Below are positions 6,497 through 14,093 of a stretch of 15,146 nt of DNA, piece after piece. This stretch comes from Bacillota bacterium (GTDB taxonomy: Bacteria; Bacillota_C; Negativicutes; JAEYSJ01). The DNA lies in the NCBI GenBank assembly GCA_023434855.1, contig JAEYSJ010000282.1:1-15146 (forward strand), read 5' to 3'. Made by a program: the position numbers and the translations under genes. Position 1 is the stretch's first letter, and every line of letters begins with the position of its first letter. Under the pieces are notes generated by a model. That model searched no databases. It was not told where the DNA came from and saw only the letters and a program-made list of their open reading frames with translations.

Positions 6497-8700
6497 CGCA
6501 ACAGCGGTGTCAAATCTCCCTGATACATAATATGCAAATGATGCATCGCCCGGGATAAGGCTACATATAAAAGCCGGGCATCAAAAGCCTCAGCTGTGAA
6601 TTCCGCTGCTGCAGCATTCCAGACGATGACGCCGTCAAATTCCAGGCCTTTGGCCAATGAAACGGGCAGGACAGATACTCCGCCCCGGTAACTTGCCGCC
6701 TGACCTACGACGAGATGGATCGGACAAGTTATTTGCTCAGCTTTTACCGCATGAAGCAGCTTGTCATGTAATTCTACAGCATCTTTTTCAAGCTTAGTGA
6801 TTATACCAATTGATTTTGCACCCCGTTCCAAGAATGTTTTTAACATTTTGGCAGTACGGCATACTCCCTGTTCGGGTGAAAGGATCTTTTCCATTGTCGG
6901 CTTGCGTCCAATTTCGTACACTGGTACAGCACGGGTATGCCCCTGGGGCATAACGCGGTTGAACACATCAATAATTTCTTTGGCGGAACGGTAACTGTAA
7001 CTGATTTCACGATATACTGCCCTGGCGTCAGCAAATATCTCTTTTAGCAGTACATTCCAATTGCCAATACTCCTGTAGGAATAAATACCCTGAGACAGAT
7101 CACCCATAATTGTGAATGAACCGTTACTTGATAGTCGTTTTATGATAGCGAATTCGAGAGCATTCAAATCCTGCGCTTCATCAACCACGATATGGTCAAA
7201 TTTGGTAATATGCCGCCAGCCATTAACCAGATATGCGAGATAAGCCAGCGGCGCAAGATCTTCCCGCTCTACTTGGTCAGCGCTCAAAATACTCAAAGAG
7301 GAGTTTCTGATGGTATCCAAATCATAATTCTTATCTTTAACGGACTTGAAGGCGGCTTTATCAGCAAAGACTTCCCTGTAGGCATCCATTAAGTTTAACG
7401 GATTCCAACGCTTTAGATACTTTTCCAGAAAGGCATCCGCCGCGGTACGGGATCGTTTTGTTTCTTCTTCTGAACTCCCCCCTTTGGCTTGGCGCGCTTT
7501 TTTGATATCGACATAGTTATTGACACGGAAAGTGATATAGTTAGTTAGGGACCGCAAGCGTTCGTTATACGGTGCTTTGATATCTGCCATAAACCTGTCA
7601 AGCTGTTCCTTTGCAGTAATCAGCAGGCGCCCGTCGAATAAACTGATGTCTTCTAACTTCAGACAGATTTTTCGCACTTTGCGTTCCATATATGTCTCAA
7701 GAATTTGGATGAAATCCAATGACCCTTTAAGCCGGGCAATATCCTGCAATAACCGGACATTTTCCTTGTTACGGCCTGACATAATAAGTTCAAGCCGGTG
7801 GTCCTCAATAATCTTATACTCTGTACGAGTAATCATAGCCACCAGATCTTCCCAAACCATTTGATGCACATCAGCGGCGTCTATTTCCGGCAAAAGTTCG
7901 GAAATATAATCAAGAAATATCCGGTTAGGTGCAATCACAATTAATTTTTTAGGGTCAAGTTTTTCAGTATATAAAAGATAAGACAGGCGATGTAGCCCTA
8001 TCGTACTTTTGCCTGACCCCGCCACCCCTTGGATGACCGTCACTTGGTTAAGCGGCTCGCGGATGATTTTATTTTGTTCTAATTGAATGGAAGTAACGAT
8101 ATCCTTTAGTTTGTCAGTTGCCCCTTGCCGCAGTCTGTCAACAAGGAGAGGGTCGGCAAGCAGCGCTTGTTGTTGACGGGCCATGACCTGATCCAATATG
8201 TAATTATCAACAATGGCCTTCAGAGTGCTATTTTCAATCTTATATTGACGTTTAAGGTTTACATCACCGCTATAATGGTAGCGTCCCTGTACATCGTAAC
8301 TGGCTCTGCCGGCATAGCATTCATAAAATACTGCAGAAACGGGATCGCGCCAGTCAAAAACCAAAATATCCTGAGGCCCCTGGATTTGAAGTCTGGCTAC
8401 TTTGCATCGCCCGATATAAAAGCTGATAAATTCCTCAGTTCCGTCCTCCCGGAAATTCACCCGCCCAAAATATGGACTAGGAATTGCCCCTTCAAGATCG
8501 TAAATTTTCTTTGCATTGTCACCGCGCAGCATTGCGTGAACATAGGCACTGATCTCGTCTTTCACCGATAGTGATTTTTGCATACTATTGAAACGGTCAT
8601 CAATATCGGAGTGAAGGTCGGTGATGATTTGGTGGATTTCCGTAACAGTGTTTTCCAGGTGACTTCTTTCCACTTCAAAGTCCGGGTGTTGTTCAGCCAT
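6475..8700 (-). CDS. helD: HelD-type RNA polymerase-recycling ATPase (UvrD/PcrA-like helicase superfamily 1)
   Basis: A 741-aa superfamily-1 motor close to B. subtilis HelD in length; HelD frees stalled RNA polymerase from DNA and RNA using ATP. The N-terminus is a coiled-coil arm (about 1-70) that in HelD enters the polymerase channel. Motifs: Walker A GVAGSGKST (225-233), Walker B/DEAQD (507-511), motif III IMGDLSQGIYSYRS (from 531), YSYRS (568-572), motif V KGLEFDGVIVW (from 684) and motif VI LLYVALSRA (710-718). The insert between Walker A and B has no other known domain. The ATG at 8700 is chosen because AGGAGG (8711-8706) lies 5 nt away; an open frame continues upstream to a TTG at 8793 but lacks a ribosome site and runs through the leader hairpin. 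It is divergent from topB. Confidence 0.93.
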   Translation of the reverse strand: MAEQHPDFEVERSHLENTVTEIHQIITDLHSDIDDRFNSMQKSLSVKDEISAYVHAMLRGDNAKKIYDLEGAIPSPYFGRVNFREDGTEEFISFYIGRCKVARLQIQGPQDILVFDWRDPVSAVFYECYAGRASYDVQGRYHYSGDVNLKRQYKIENSTLKAIVDNYILDQVMARQQQALLADPLLVDRLRQGATDKLKDIVTSIQLEQNKIIREPLNQVTVIQGVAGSGKSTIGLHRLSYLLYTEKLDPKKLIVIAPNRIFLDYISELLPEIDAADVHQMVWEDLVAMITRTEYKIIEDHRLELIMSGRNKENVRLLQDIARLKGSLDFIQILETYMERKVRKICLKLEDISLFDGRLLITAKEQLDRFMADIKAPYNERLRSLTNYITFRVNNYVDIKKARQAKGGSSEEETKRSRTAADAFLEKYLKRWNPLNLMDAYREVFADKAAFKSVKDKNYDLDTIRNSSLSILSADQVEREDLAPLAYLAYLVNGWRHITKFDHIVVDEAQDLNALEFAIIKRLSSNGSFTIMGDLSQGIYSYRSIGNWNVLLKEIFADARAVYREISYSYRSAKEIIDVFNRVMPQGHTRAVPVYEIGRKPTMEKILSPEQGVCRTAKMLKTFLERGAKSIGIITKLEKDAVELHDKLLHAVKAEQITCPIHLVVGQAASYRGGVSVLPVSLAKGLEFDGVIVWNAAAAEFTAEAFDARLLYVALSRAMHHLHIMYQGDLTPLLRKRSETV

Positions 8701-8754
8701 ACCTACCTCCTGTTCTAATTTTGCAGGCAATCTTCGCAAATGCACAACGCCGAC

Positions 8755-8791
8755 AAAAAAAGAAGCATGTGCCTGTGGCAGAAAGTGCTTC
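8755..8791 (-). promoter_or_regulatory. Attenuator-like hairpin with T7 run in the helD leader
   Basis: Read on the minus strand, GAAGCA (8791-8786) pairs with TGCTTC (8767-8762). An inner 4-bp stem TGCC/GGCA (8780-8777 with 8773-8770) lies inside, and seven Ts follow directly (8761-8755). This is an intrinsic-terminator shape lying between the helD promoter and its start codon. GGCA...CTTC of its right side could also pair with the downstream GAAGATTGCC (8735-8726), giving an alternative fold. No known riboswitch class is recognised. Confidence 0.45.
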
Positions 8792-8842
8792 AATCTTGGA
8801 AATTAGTATTTGTTTGCCCGAAGGGTAAAATGTGTAATATTT

Positions 8843-8871
8843 ATTATAGTTGTTAATTGTGTATATTACAA
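8843..8871 (-). promoter_or_regulatory. SigmaA-type promoter of helD
   Basis: On the minus strand, TTGTAA (8871-8866), a 17-bp spacer and a perfect TATAAT (8848-8843). Transcription should begin near 8836, giving a leader of about 135 nt before the helD ATG, unusually long for a simple leader and containing the attenuator-like hairpin. Confidence 0.65.
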
Positions 8872-8913
8872 GTTATTATGCTTTAATTTTAACGGATTTT
8901 TTGGTAAACTTTG

Positions 8914-8942
8914 TTTATTATATATTTTGAAAGATGTATAAT
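8914..8942 (+). promoter_or_regulatory. Candidate promoter of topB
   Basis: A perfect TATAAT at 8937-8942 has only a weak -35 (TTTATT, 8914-8919) at 17-bp spacing. The nearby TTGTTT (8911-8916) gives 20 bp. The start would be near 8949, a short leader before the GGAGG at 8962-8966. Confidence 0.4.
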
Positions 8943-8979
8943 AACTCCTATGGATGCAATTGGAGGAATTTAAAAAACG

Positions 8980-11052
8980 ATGATGAAATCACTGGTATTG
9001 GCGGAAAAGCCGAGTGTAGCACGGGAAATTGCCCGTGTATTAAAATGCAATCCCAAAGAAAAAAGTTACATGGAAGGTTCGTCCTATGTCGTAACATGGG
9101 CTCTCGGGCACCTGGTTACCTTGGCGGAACCGGAAGACTATAACGCAAAATATAAGGAATGGTGTTTAGAAGACTTGCCGTTAATGCCTGGCAATTTGGA
9201 TTTGAAGGTCATAAAAAAAACGGCTCATCAATTTTATGCTATCAGCCAATTAATGAGACGTTCAGATATAAAGGAATTGATTATCGCCACCGACGCCGGC
9301 CGCGAAGGAGAATTAGTGGCTCGCTGGATTATGGCAATGGCTAAGTGGAAAAAGCCATTCAAGCGATTATGGATTTCATCCCAGACCGATAATGCCATTC
9401 GCGAGGGATTTGCTTCATTAAAGCCCGGAACTGCTTATGATAATCTCTACGATGCGGCAGTATGCAGAGCAGAGGCAGACTGGCTGGTCGGCCTTAACGT
9501 CACCCGGGCGCTGACCTGCAAGTTCAATGCCCAGTTAAATGCCGGCAGAGTACAGACACCTACACTGGCAATGATCGTAAACAGGGAAACAGAGATTCAG
9601 AAGTTTATTCCCCGTGATTATTGGACTTTGCGCGCCAACTTTGGCGATTATTTTGGCGACTGGCGGGACAGCAACGGCAACAGCCGTATCTTTGACCATG
9701 CCCATGCCGTAGAAATTGCTGAAAAACTTAAAGAACAGCCTGCAAGCATCAGGGATGTCCGTACAGAAGCCAAACAGGAACCTCCTCCGCTGGCCTATAA
9801 TCTCACCGAGCTTCAACGGGACGCAAATAAACGGTATGGCTTCTCAGCCCAAAGAACTTTATCTATTCTGCAGGGGTTATATGAGCGGCATAAACTGGTG
9901 ACTTATCCCCGTACCGATTCCCGGTATATCAGCACCGACATTGTGCCTACCTTGCCTAAAAGACTCAAAAGCATTGCTGTTAGCCCTTATGCTGATCTTG
10001 TTAAGCCACTTTTACAAAAGCCAATAGTCACGACCAAACGGTTTGTTGACGATTCCAAGGTTTCCGATCATCATGCCATCATCCCTACCGATCAGCCGCT
10101 ACAACTCGCAGCACTCAGTCTTGAAGAAAAAAACCTGTACGACTTGATTGCCCGGCAGTTTATTGCTGTGCTTTATCCCCCTTACCGTTATGATCAAACA
10201 ACAATGATCACCGCGGTTATGGATGAAAATTTCTACTCTGTTGGCAAGGTTGTCAGGGATCAGGGCTGGCGGGCAGTTACTTCCCGGCAATCTGAACAGG
10301 GAGAGACAGATAATGATTCATTGCCGGAGCAGTCTTTAAAAATATATAAAAAAGGCGAAACCACCAAAGTTCACAATTGTAAAGTAAATAAAGCCAAGAC
10401 AAAACCGCCGGCCCGCTACAGCGAAGGCACCTTGCTTGCAGCAATGGAGAATCCCGGTAAATTTATTGAAGATGAGGAATTGCGGGAGTCTATCAAACAA
10501 GGCGGGTTGGGAACAGTTGCCACCCGGGCAGAAATTATCGAAAAACTGATTCATACCAGTTACATTGAACGCCAGGGTAAAGAATTAGTTCCTACCTCTA
10601 AAGGCAAACAACTTATCGGGCTGGTTGCAAAAGATCTGAAATCACCGGAGCTTACTGCGCAGTGGGAGCAGGTACTGGCCAATATTGCTAAAGGTAAAGA
10701 TAGCAAGGAAGAGTTTATGGCAAATATTCGGGAATATACTGTTGCTTTAATAAACGACACCATTGCTGATACTGCCACTTACAAGGCAGATAATGTTACC
10801 AAGATTAAGTGCCCATTATGCGGCAAATTTATGTTGTTGGTTAACGGCCGGAAAAAAGGCAAAATGCTGGCTTGCCCGGACCGGGCCTGCGGACACAGGC
10901 AGCCAGAGAAGGAGAACGAATTCGGCGGATTCAGAACTTCCAAAAAGGACAGCCGAATTAACCAAAAACTTATTTCCCAATACAGTGATAACACTGATGT
11001 AAGCAATAACTTGGGCGATTTGCTGAAAGCTGCCCTAAGCAAGAAAGAATAG
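8980..11052 (+). CDS. topB: DNA topoisomerase III (type IA)
   Basis: A 690-aa type IA topoisomerase that cuts and passes single DNA strands to decatenate and relax negatively supercoiled DNA during replication and recombination. The Toprim domain opens with LVLAEKPSVAREIA (Glu9) and contains IIATDAGREGELVARWI (Asp105, Glu109, Glu111). The catalytic tyrosine is Tyr309 in HKLVTYPRTDSRYIS. QLNAGRVQTPTLAMIV (185-200) and GTVATRAEIIEKL (511-523) are further family motifs. The C-terminus has a four-cysteine zinc ribbon (C611, C614, C632, C637). The start must be the ATG at 8980 or 8983: an in-frame TAA lies at 8971-8973. The GGAGG at 8962-8966 is 13 nt away, a little long. No terminator follows, so it may be read through into the L,D-transpeptidase 107 bp downstream. 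Confidence 0.96.
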   Translation: MMKSLVLAEKPSVAREIARVLKCNPKEKSYMEGSSYVVTWALGHLVTLAEPEDYNAKYKEWCLEDLPLMPGNLDLKVIKKTAHQFYAISQLMRRSDIKELIIATDAGREGELVARWIMAMAKWKKPFKRLWISSQTDNAIREGFASLKPGTAYDNLYDAAVCRAEADWLVGLNVTRALTCKFNAQLNAGRVQTPTLAMIVNRETEIQKFIPRDYWTLRANFGDYFGDWRDSNGNSRIFDHAHAVEIAEKLKEQPASIRDVRTEAKQEPPPLAYNLTELQRDANKRYGFSAQRTLSILQGLYERHKLVTYPRTDSRYISTDIVPTLPKRLKSIAVSPYADLVKPLLQKPIVTTKRFVDDSKVSDHHAIIPTDQPLQLAALSLEEKNLYDLIARQFIAVLYPPYRYDQTTMITAVMDENFYSVGKVVRDQGWRAVTSRQSEQGETDNDSLPEQSLKIYKKGETTKVHNCKVNKAKTKPPARYSEGTLLAAMENPGKFIEDEELRESIKQGGLGTVATRAEIIEKLIHTSYIERQGKELVPTSKGKQLIGLVAKDLKSPELTAQWEQVLANIAKGKDSKEEFMANIREYTVALINDTIADTATYKADNVTKIKCPLCGKFMLLVNGRKKGKMLACPDRACGHRQPEKENEFGGFRTSKKDSRINQKLISQYSDNTDVSNNLGDLLKAALSKKE

Positions 11053-11159
11053 TGCAAAGAAATTATAAATTTTTGCTGAAAATGATGGAAATTGAGCAGG
11101 AGAATTATAATAATCAACGAATAAAATGCTTTCATACAAAAATTAAGGAGTGATAAAGA

Positions 11160-11777
11160 TTGAACCGCTTATGTCAATGGGCGATGTTTCTTGTATTTGT
11201 ACTGGCCATAACCGGGGCAGGAATAAAGACCGTTCAGGCTTCAGATGTTTCATTAAAAGAACGATATTCAGCCGAGTTGGCCACAGAAGGGTCTCTTGCT
11301 GTCCTAATCGATAAAAGAGCACAAACGCTGTCACTATATGACAAGGGTCAAGTCGTAAAAATTTACCGTTGTGTTTTTGGTGTTAACCCCAATGGAGACA
11401 AAGAACACCTGGGGGATAACAAAACGCCGGAAGGCCGTTTTTATGTAACTGATAAGGAAATACTGAACGGGGATCCTACACTCGGAAATAGATGGATTGG
11501 CCTAAGCTATCCTGACGTACCCCATGCCGAAGCAGGACTGCGCAAGGGAATAATTAGCTCTGACCAATACTGGGCCATTGCCACCGCGAACAAAGAACGC
11601 CAGCTTCCGCCACAAAATACAGAATTGGGCGGTTGGATTGGCATTCACGGCGCCCATGAAGATTTAACCAAGGACGGAACTAACTGGACGGAGGGCTGCA
11701 TTGCCTTGCTTGATTCCGATCTGAAGGAATTGTTTTCAGTACTGCGTGTAGGGACACCAGTTATCATTTCCGGCTAG
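11160..11777 (+). CDS. Exported L,D-transpeptidase (YkuD domain), TEGCIAL type
   Basis: A 205-aa exported enzyme of the YkuD family, which makes 3-3 crosslinks or attaches proteins in peptidoglycan through a cysteine acyl-enzyme. An N-terminal signal peptide or membrane anchor covers about 1-28 (MNRLCQWAMFLVFVLAITGA, then IKTVQAS). The YkuD domain runs from about 45 to the end: LAVLIDKRAQTLSLYDKG, then NKTPEGRFYV, then GIHGAHEDL (His163) and TEGCIAL (Cys180). The usual arginine after the active-site Cys-Ile is alanine here, as in some YafK-like members. The start is a TTG at 11160 with AAGGAG (11145-11150) 9 nt upstream; an in-frame ATG at 11184 has no ribosome site. A TATAAT at 11106-11111 has no good -35, so co-transcription with topB is possible. 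Confidence 0.9.
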   Translation: MNRLCQWAMFLVFVLAITGAGIKTVQASDVSLKERYSAELATEGSLAVLIDKRAQTLSLYDKGQVVKIYRCVFGVNPNGDKEHLGDNKTPEGRFYVTDKEILNGDPTLGNRWIGLSYPDVPHAEAGLRKGIISSDQYWAIATANKERQLPPQNTELGGWIGIHGAHEDLTKDGTNWTEGCIALLDSDLKELFSVLRVGTPVIISG

Positions 11778-11810
11778 CGGCCTTCAGGGGAAAATATATA
11801 CTGACAATAT

Positions 11811-11860
11811 AAAAAAGTTCGAACTCCTGTCGATGACGGAAGTTCGAACTTTTATTTTAT
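11811..11860. terminator. Bidirectional terminator between convergent genes
   Basis: A 13-bp stem (AAAAGTTCGAACT at 11813-11825 with AGTTCGAACTTTT at 11841-11853). It is followed on the plus strand by ATTTTATT. On the minus strand the run of As at 11811-11816 becomes a U-tract. It serves the L,D-transpeptidase and the convergent repeat-protein gene. Confidence 0.9.
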
Positions 11861-12870
11861 TAATAATAGGCTATTGTACGATAAGTAATTTCAGAAGGTA
11901 TAGATGGGGCGGATAAGGACTGCCCACGCTGGTAAGTCGCCTTCATAATCCAGTTGCCTGCCTTGTCAAATTTATAGATAAATATCTGACCATTGGCAAC
12001 TGAACCATCATTATTATAGGTATAATAGGCTGATGGCAACCCCTGGGGACCATAAATTGTTATGGAAGCCAATGAGCCATCGGCGCGATAGTGCTGTTGG
12101 GCTGTTTTCCATCCGGTAGAAACATAATTATTTACCAAGTGGTGCCGCATGGATCCGTCTGTGAGATAATCGGTTTCTTCAAGCCGGTGGCCGTTAAGTC
12201 CATATTGGTATACCTTTGAACCATAATCAGCTGTGCCATCCTTACATGTACGCTTTATCGTCTGATAGCCCTGCCCGCTATATTCATAGATTTCGCGCAG
12301 AGTGACTACCCCATCGGAGCCAAAGTAGCGAGTCTCTGCACGATTACCGTCGCTATTGTATTCGTAAACAGCTCCTGTATCGAGTACGCCATCAGCATTG
12401 TAACGGTTTTCAGCAACAAGTCGCCCGCTCTCATCATAAAGAAACTCTTTGTGGAAAAACAAGGTGAGATCAGGTTTGAACGATCGCTGTTCTTTCAGTC
12501 TTCCGTCCCTGTCATAAAGAAACTCGGTTTCTTGTTGAAAGGAACCATCTGTCAGATAATGTCCGCTGGCTAGAACACGGTTTGCCGAATCGTATTGTGT
12601 ACCTTTATCACAATATACTCTGTTGTCTTTATACCAAGTAACCCTGGTTATATAGCCAGCCGGATTAAAGTGTGTTTTGCGCACAAGTATCCGGGAAGAC
12701 TCGAGACCATCGGGTGATACTGCAGCCTGTTCCACGACAACAGCTTTTACCTGTCCCACGAGACCTTCATCATCCCGGTGCGAGGCAATACCTTCTGCTG
12801 CCGCACTGCCGGCAAGACAAAAAATAACCATGCAAATGAACATCAGGATATAGAAAAGCTTGAAACGCAT
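11860..12870 (-). CDS. Secreted YD/RHS-like repeat protein
   Basis: A 336-aa exported protein. The N-terminus is a clear signal peptide (hydrophobic MRFKLFYILMFICMVIFCLA, then GSAAA and a likely cut before Glu26). From about 70 to 315 it consists of imperfect repeats of about 22-24 residues with the pattern aromatic-Tyr, D/N-x-x-G-R/N, then Y-x-x-DG. Examples are FLYDRDGRLKEQRSF, FLYDESGRLVAENRYNADG, YEYNSDGNRAETRYFGSDG and YNNDGSVANGQIFIYKF. This resembles YD/RHS or YwqK/MORN-like beta-hairpin repeats; there is no enzymatic domain, anchor motif or toxin C-terminus, and it ends ITYRTIAYY. The ATG has an AGGGTGG ribosome site. It faces one L,D-transpeptidase and is divergent from another, suggesting an envelope role. 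Function is unknown. Confidence 0.85.
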   Translation of the reverse strand: MRFKLFYILMFICMVIFCLAGSAAAEGIASHRDDEGLVGQVKAVVVEQAAVSPDGLESSRILVRKTHFNPAGYITRVTWYKDNRVYCDKGTQYDSANRVLASGHYLTDGSFQQETEFLYDRDGRLKEQRSFKPDLTLFFHKEFLYDESGRLVAENRYNADGVLDTGAVYEYNSDGNRAETRYFGSDGVVTLREIYEYSGQGYQTIKRTCKDGTADYGSKVYQYGLNGHRLEETDYLTDGSMRHHLVNNYVSTGWKTAQQHYRADGSLASITIYGPQGLPSAYYTYNNDGSVANGQIFIYKFDKAGNWIMKATYQRGQSLSAPSIPSEITYRTIAYY

Positions 12871-13055
12871 TTCGCACCACCCTTTTTTCTTAATGATTCT
12901 ATAAATCTAATTGGTAATTTCGCTAATCAGCAGGAAAAATCCTTTTTTCTAGGGAATTATTGTATTAAATAATAATTGTTAGTTACAGCAATGGTTTTAC
13001 ATGATACAAATTGCGGTCTGAATGCACTTGCCATCGAAAAAAGGAGGGTTGATTT

Positions 13056-13715
13056 ATGAAACTTATAATTTTGTTGATACTCTTTGTCAATTTATTGCTT
13101 GGAGTAGTTGAAGCTTCCCCTGTAATACGAATCAATATCCCGGAGTTGATGCTTAGACTGTATGACGGTCCTACTTTGGTGAAGGAATACAGCATAGCTG
13201 TCGGCGTACCATATGAACCTACGCCTGTAGGTAATTTCCGAATTTTTTATAAGGAAAAAAGCCCGACATGGTATCCGGGATCGGGTTTCACTGACAAAAC
13301 GCCCGTTCCCCCAGGTCCTGACAACCCCTTAGGCAGCAGGTGGATGGAGTTTTCCCCGGCGTACGGCATCCACGGAACTAACAAAGACTGGTCCATTGAG
13401 TATCCGGTTTCCGGAGGCTGCATCCGTATGCATAATGCAGATGTGCAAGAATTATATGACATTGCAGACATTGGAACCCCGGTTATTATCACATATCAAA
13501 GTCTTGTACTTTTGGAAAAACCCGGTGGTCTATACCTGAAAGTATGTCCTGATATCTACGGCAAAGGACAAAATACCAGGGTAAATTTCACGGAGCTCTT
13601 TCAGCCTTATTCCAACCGGTATTCGCTTATTACTAAATTTGACATTCCCGAAAACCCTCCTGCCGTATATGAAATTAAAATAGGTACATTAAATGCGCCA
13701 AAACGAGTTCCATAA
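13056..13715 (+). CDS. Exported L,D-transpeptidase (YkuD domain), SGGCIRM type
   Basis: A 219-aa exported YkuD/ErfK-type enzyme that forms 3-3 crosslinks in peptidoglycan. An N-terminal signal peptide of about 20 residues (MKLIILLILFVNLLLGVVEA) is followed directly by the YkuD domain: IRINIPELMLRLYDG, TPVGNFRIFYKE, GIHGTNKDWSIEYPVSGGCIRM with His106 and Cys122. The canonical SxGCIRM signature is intact, unlike the enzyme at 11160-11777. After the catalytic domain about 70 more residues (150-219) form a tail that could be a substrate- or wall-binding region; no known domain is recognised there. The ATG at 13056 has AAGGAGGG at 13041-13048, 7 nt upstream. It is divergent from the secreted repeat protein and convergent with a small zinc-ribbon gene. 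Confidence 0.93.
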   Translation: MKLIILLILFVNLLLGVVEASPVIRINIPELMLRLYDGPTLVKEYSIAVGVPYEPTPVGNFRIFYKEKSPTWYPGSGFTDKTPVPPGPDNPLGSRWMEFSPAYGIHGTNKDWSIEYPVSGGCIRMHNADVQELYDIADIGTPVIITYQSLVLLEKPGGLYLKVCPDIYGKGQNTRVNFTELFQPYSNRYSLITKFDIPENPPAVYEIKIGTLNAPKRVP

Positions 13716-13723
13716 CATTAACT

Positions 13724-13772
13724 AAAAAATAAAGAATCCCTGGTAAAATCTAATATTTACAAGGGATTCTTT
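13724..13772. terminator. Bidirectional terminator between convergent genes
   Basis: An 11-bp stem (AAAGAATCCCT at 13731-13741 with AGGGATTCTTT at 13762-13772) has inner pairing GTAAA/TTTAC (13744-13748 with 13756-13760). The minus side is followed by AUUUUUU (A-run 13724-13729), a good U-tract for the zinc-ribbon gene. The plus side has only a short T-run. Confidence 0.85.
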
Positions 13773-13787
13773 GTGTGCTTCCTAATT

Positions 13788-13979
13788 TTATTTTTTCTTT
13801 TTTACTTGTGGTTTAGTCGGAGGCTTCACCTTCTTAGCCTGATTGGCAAGTTCCGTCCCGTACCTGGCTCCGCAAAGCGCACAAGCCATAAATCCATCCT
13901 GCATATACATAGCGCTGGCAGGAAATAGGTTCATACATACAGGGCATTGTTTCATCAAATCTTCTGAGCTCTCCTTCAT
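13788..13979 (-). CDS. Small zinc-ribbon protein with Lys/Pro tail, 63 aa
   Basis: A 63-residue protein with two CxxC pairs (C12-x2-C15 and C33-x2-C36, in QCPVCMNLFP and ACALCGARYG) expected to bind one zinc ion. This is followed by a very basic tail rich in lysine and proline (KKVKPPTKPQVKKKK). There is no signal peptide, so it is probably cytoplasmic. The ribbon plus basic tail suggests RNA, DNA or protein binding, but no specific family is recognised. The ATG at 13979 has AGGAGG (13994-13989) 9 nt upstream; a second ATG at codon 9 is a less likely start. It is downstream of and on the same strand as the pyruvate-kinase-like gene, 114 bp away, with no clear terminator between, so the two may be co-transcribed. 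Confidence 0.75.
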   Translation of the reverse strand: MKESSEDLMKQCPVCMNLFPASAMYMQDGFMACALCGARYGTELANQAKKVKPPTKPQVKKKK

Positions 13980-14093
13980 CAGACTCTGCCTCCTTTTAAT
14001 TTATGTATTGCTTGGTACTATTCGGTCTTATTCTTATTGATATTATTCGCCTTCCGGAGTACCCTTTTCCTGCAAAGGATGTATGAATATTAA

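Noticed and set aside
8125..8571. 148-codon open frame on the plus strand opposite helD
   Set aside because: It lies fully inside the well-supported helD gene with no ribosome site or recognisable motif.
8701..8793. N-terminal extension of HelD from a TTG at 8793
   Set aside because: It has no ribosome site and runs through the leader hairpin and T7 run. The ATG at 8700 has AGGAGG at ideal spacing, and HelD family proteins begin close to this point.
8950..8973. Seven-codon ORF (MDAIGGI) just before topB
   Set aside because: It has no ribosome site of its own; its GGA codons are the topB Shine-Dalgarno. It is probably incidental.
10779..11135. 118-codon minus-strand frame over the topB 3' end
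   Set aside because: It is opposite the topB zinc-ribbon region, which has clear Cys codons; no promoter, ribosome site or family feature supports it.
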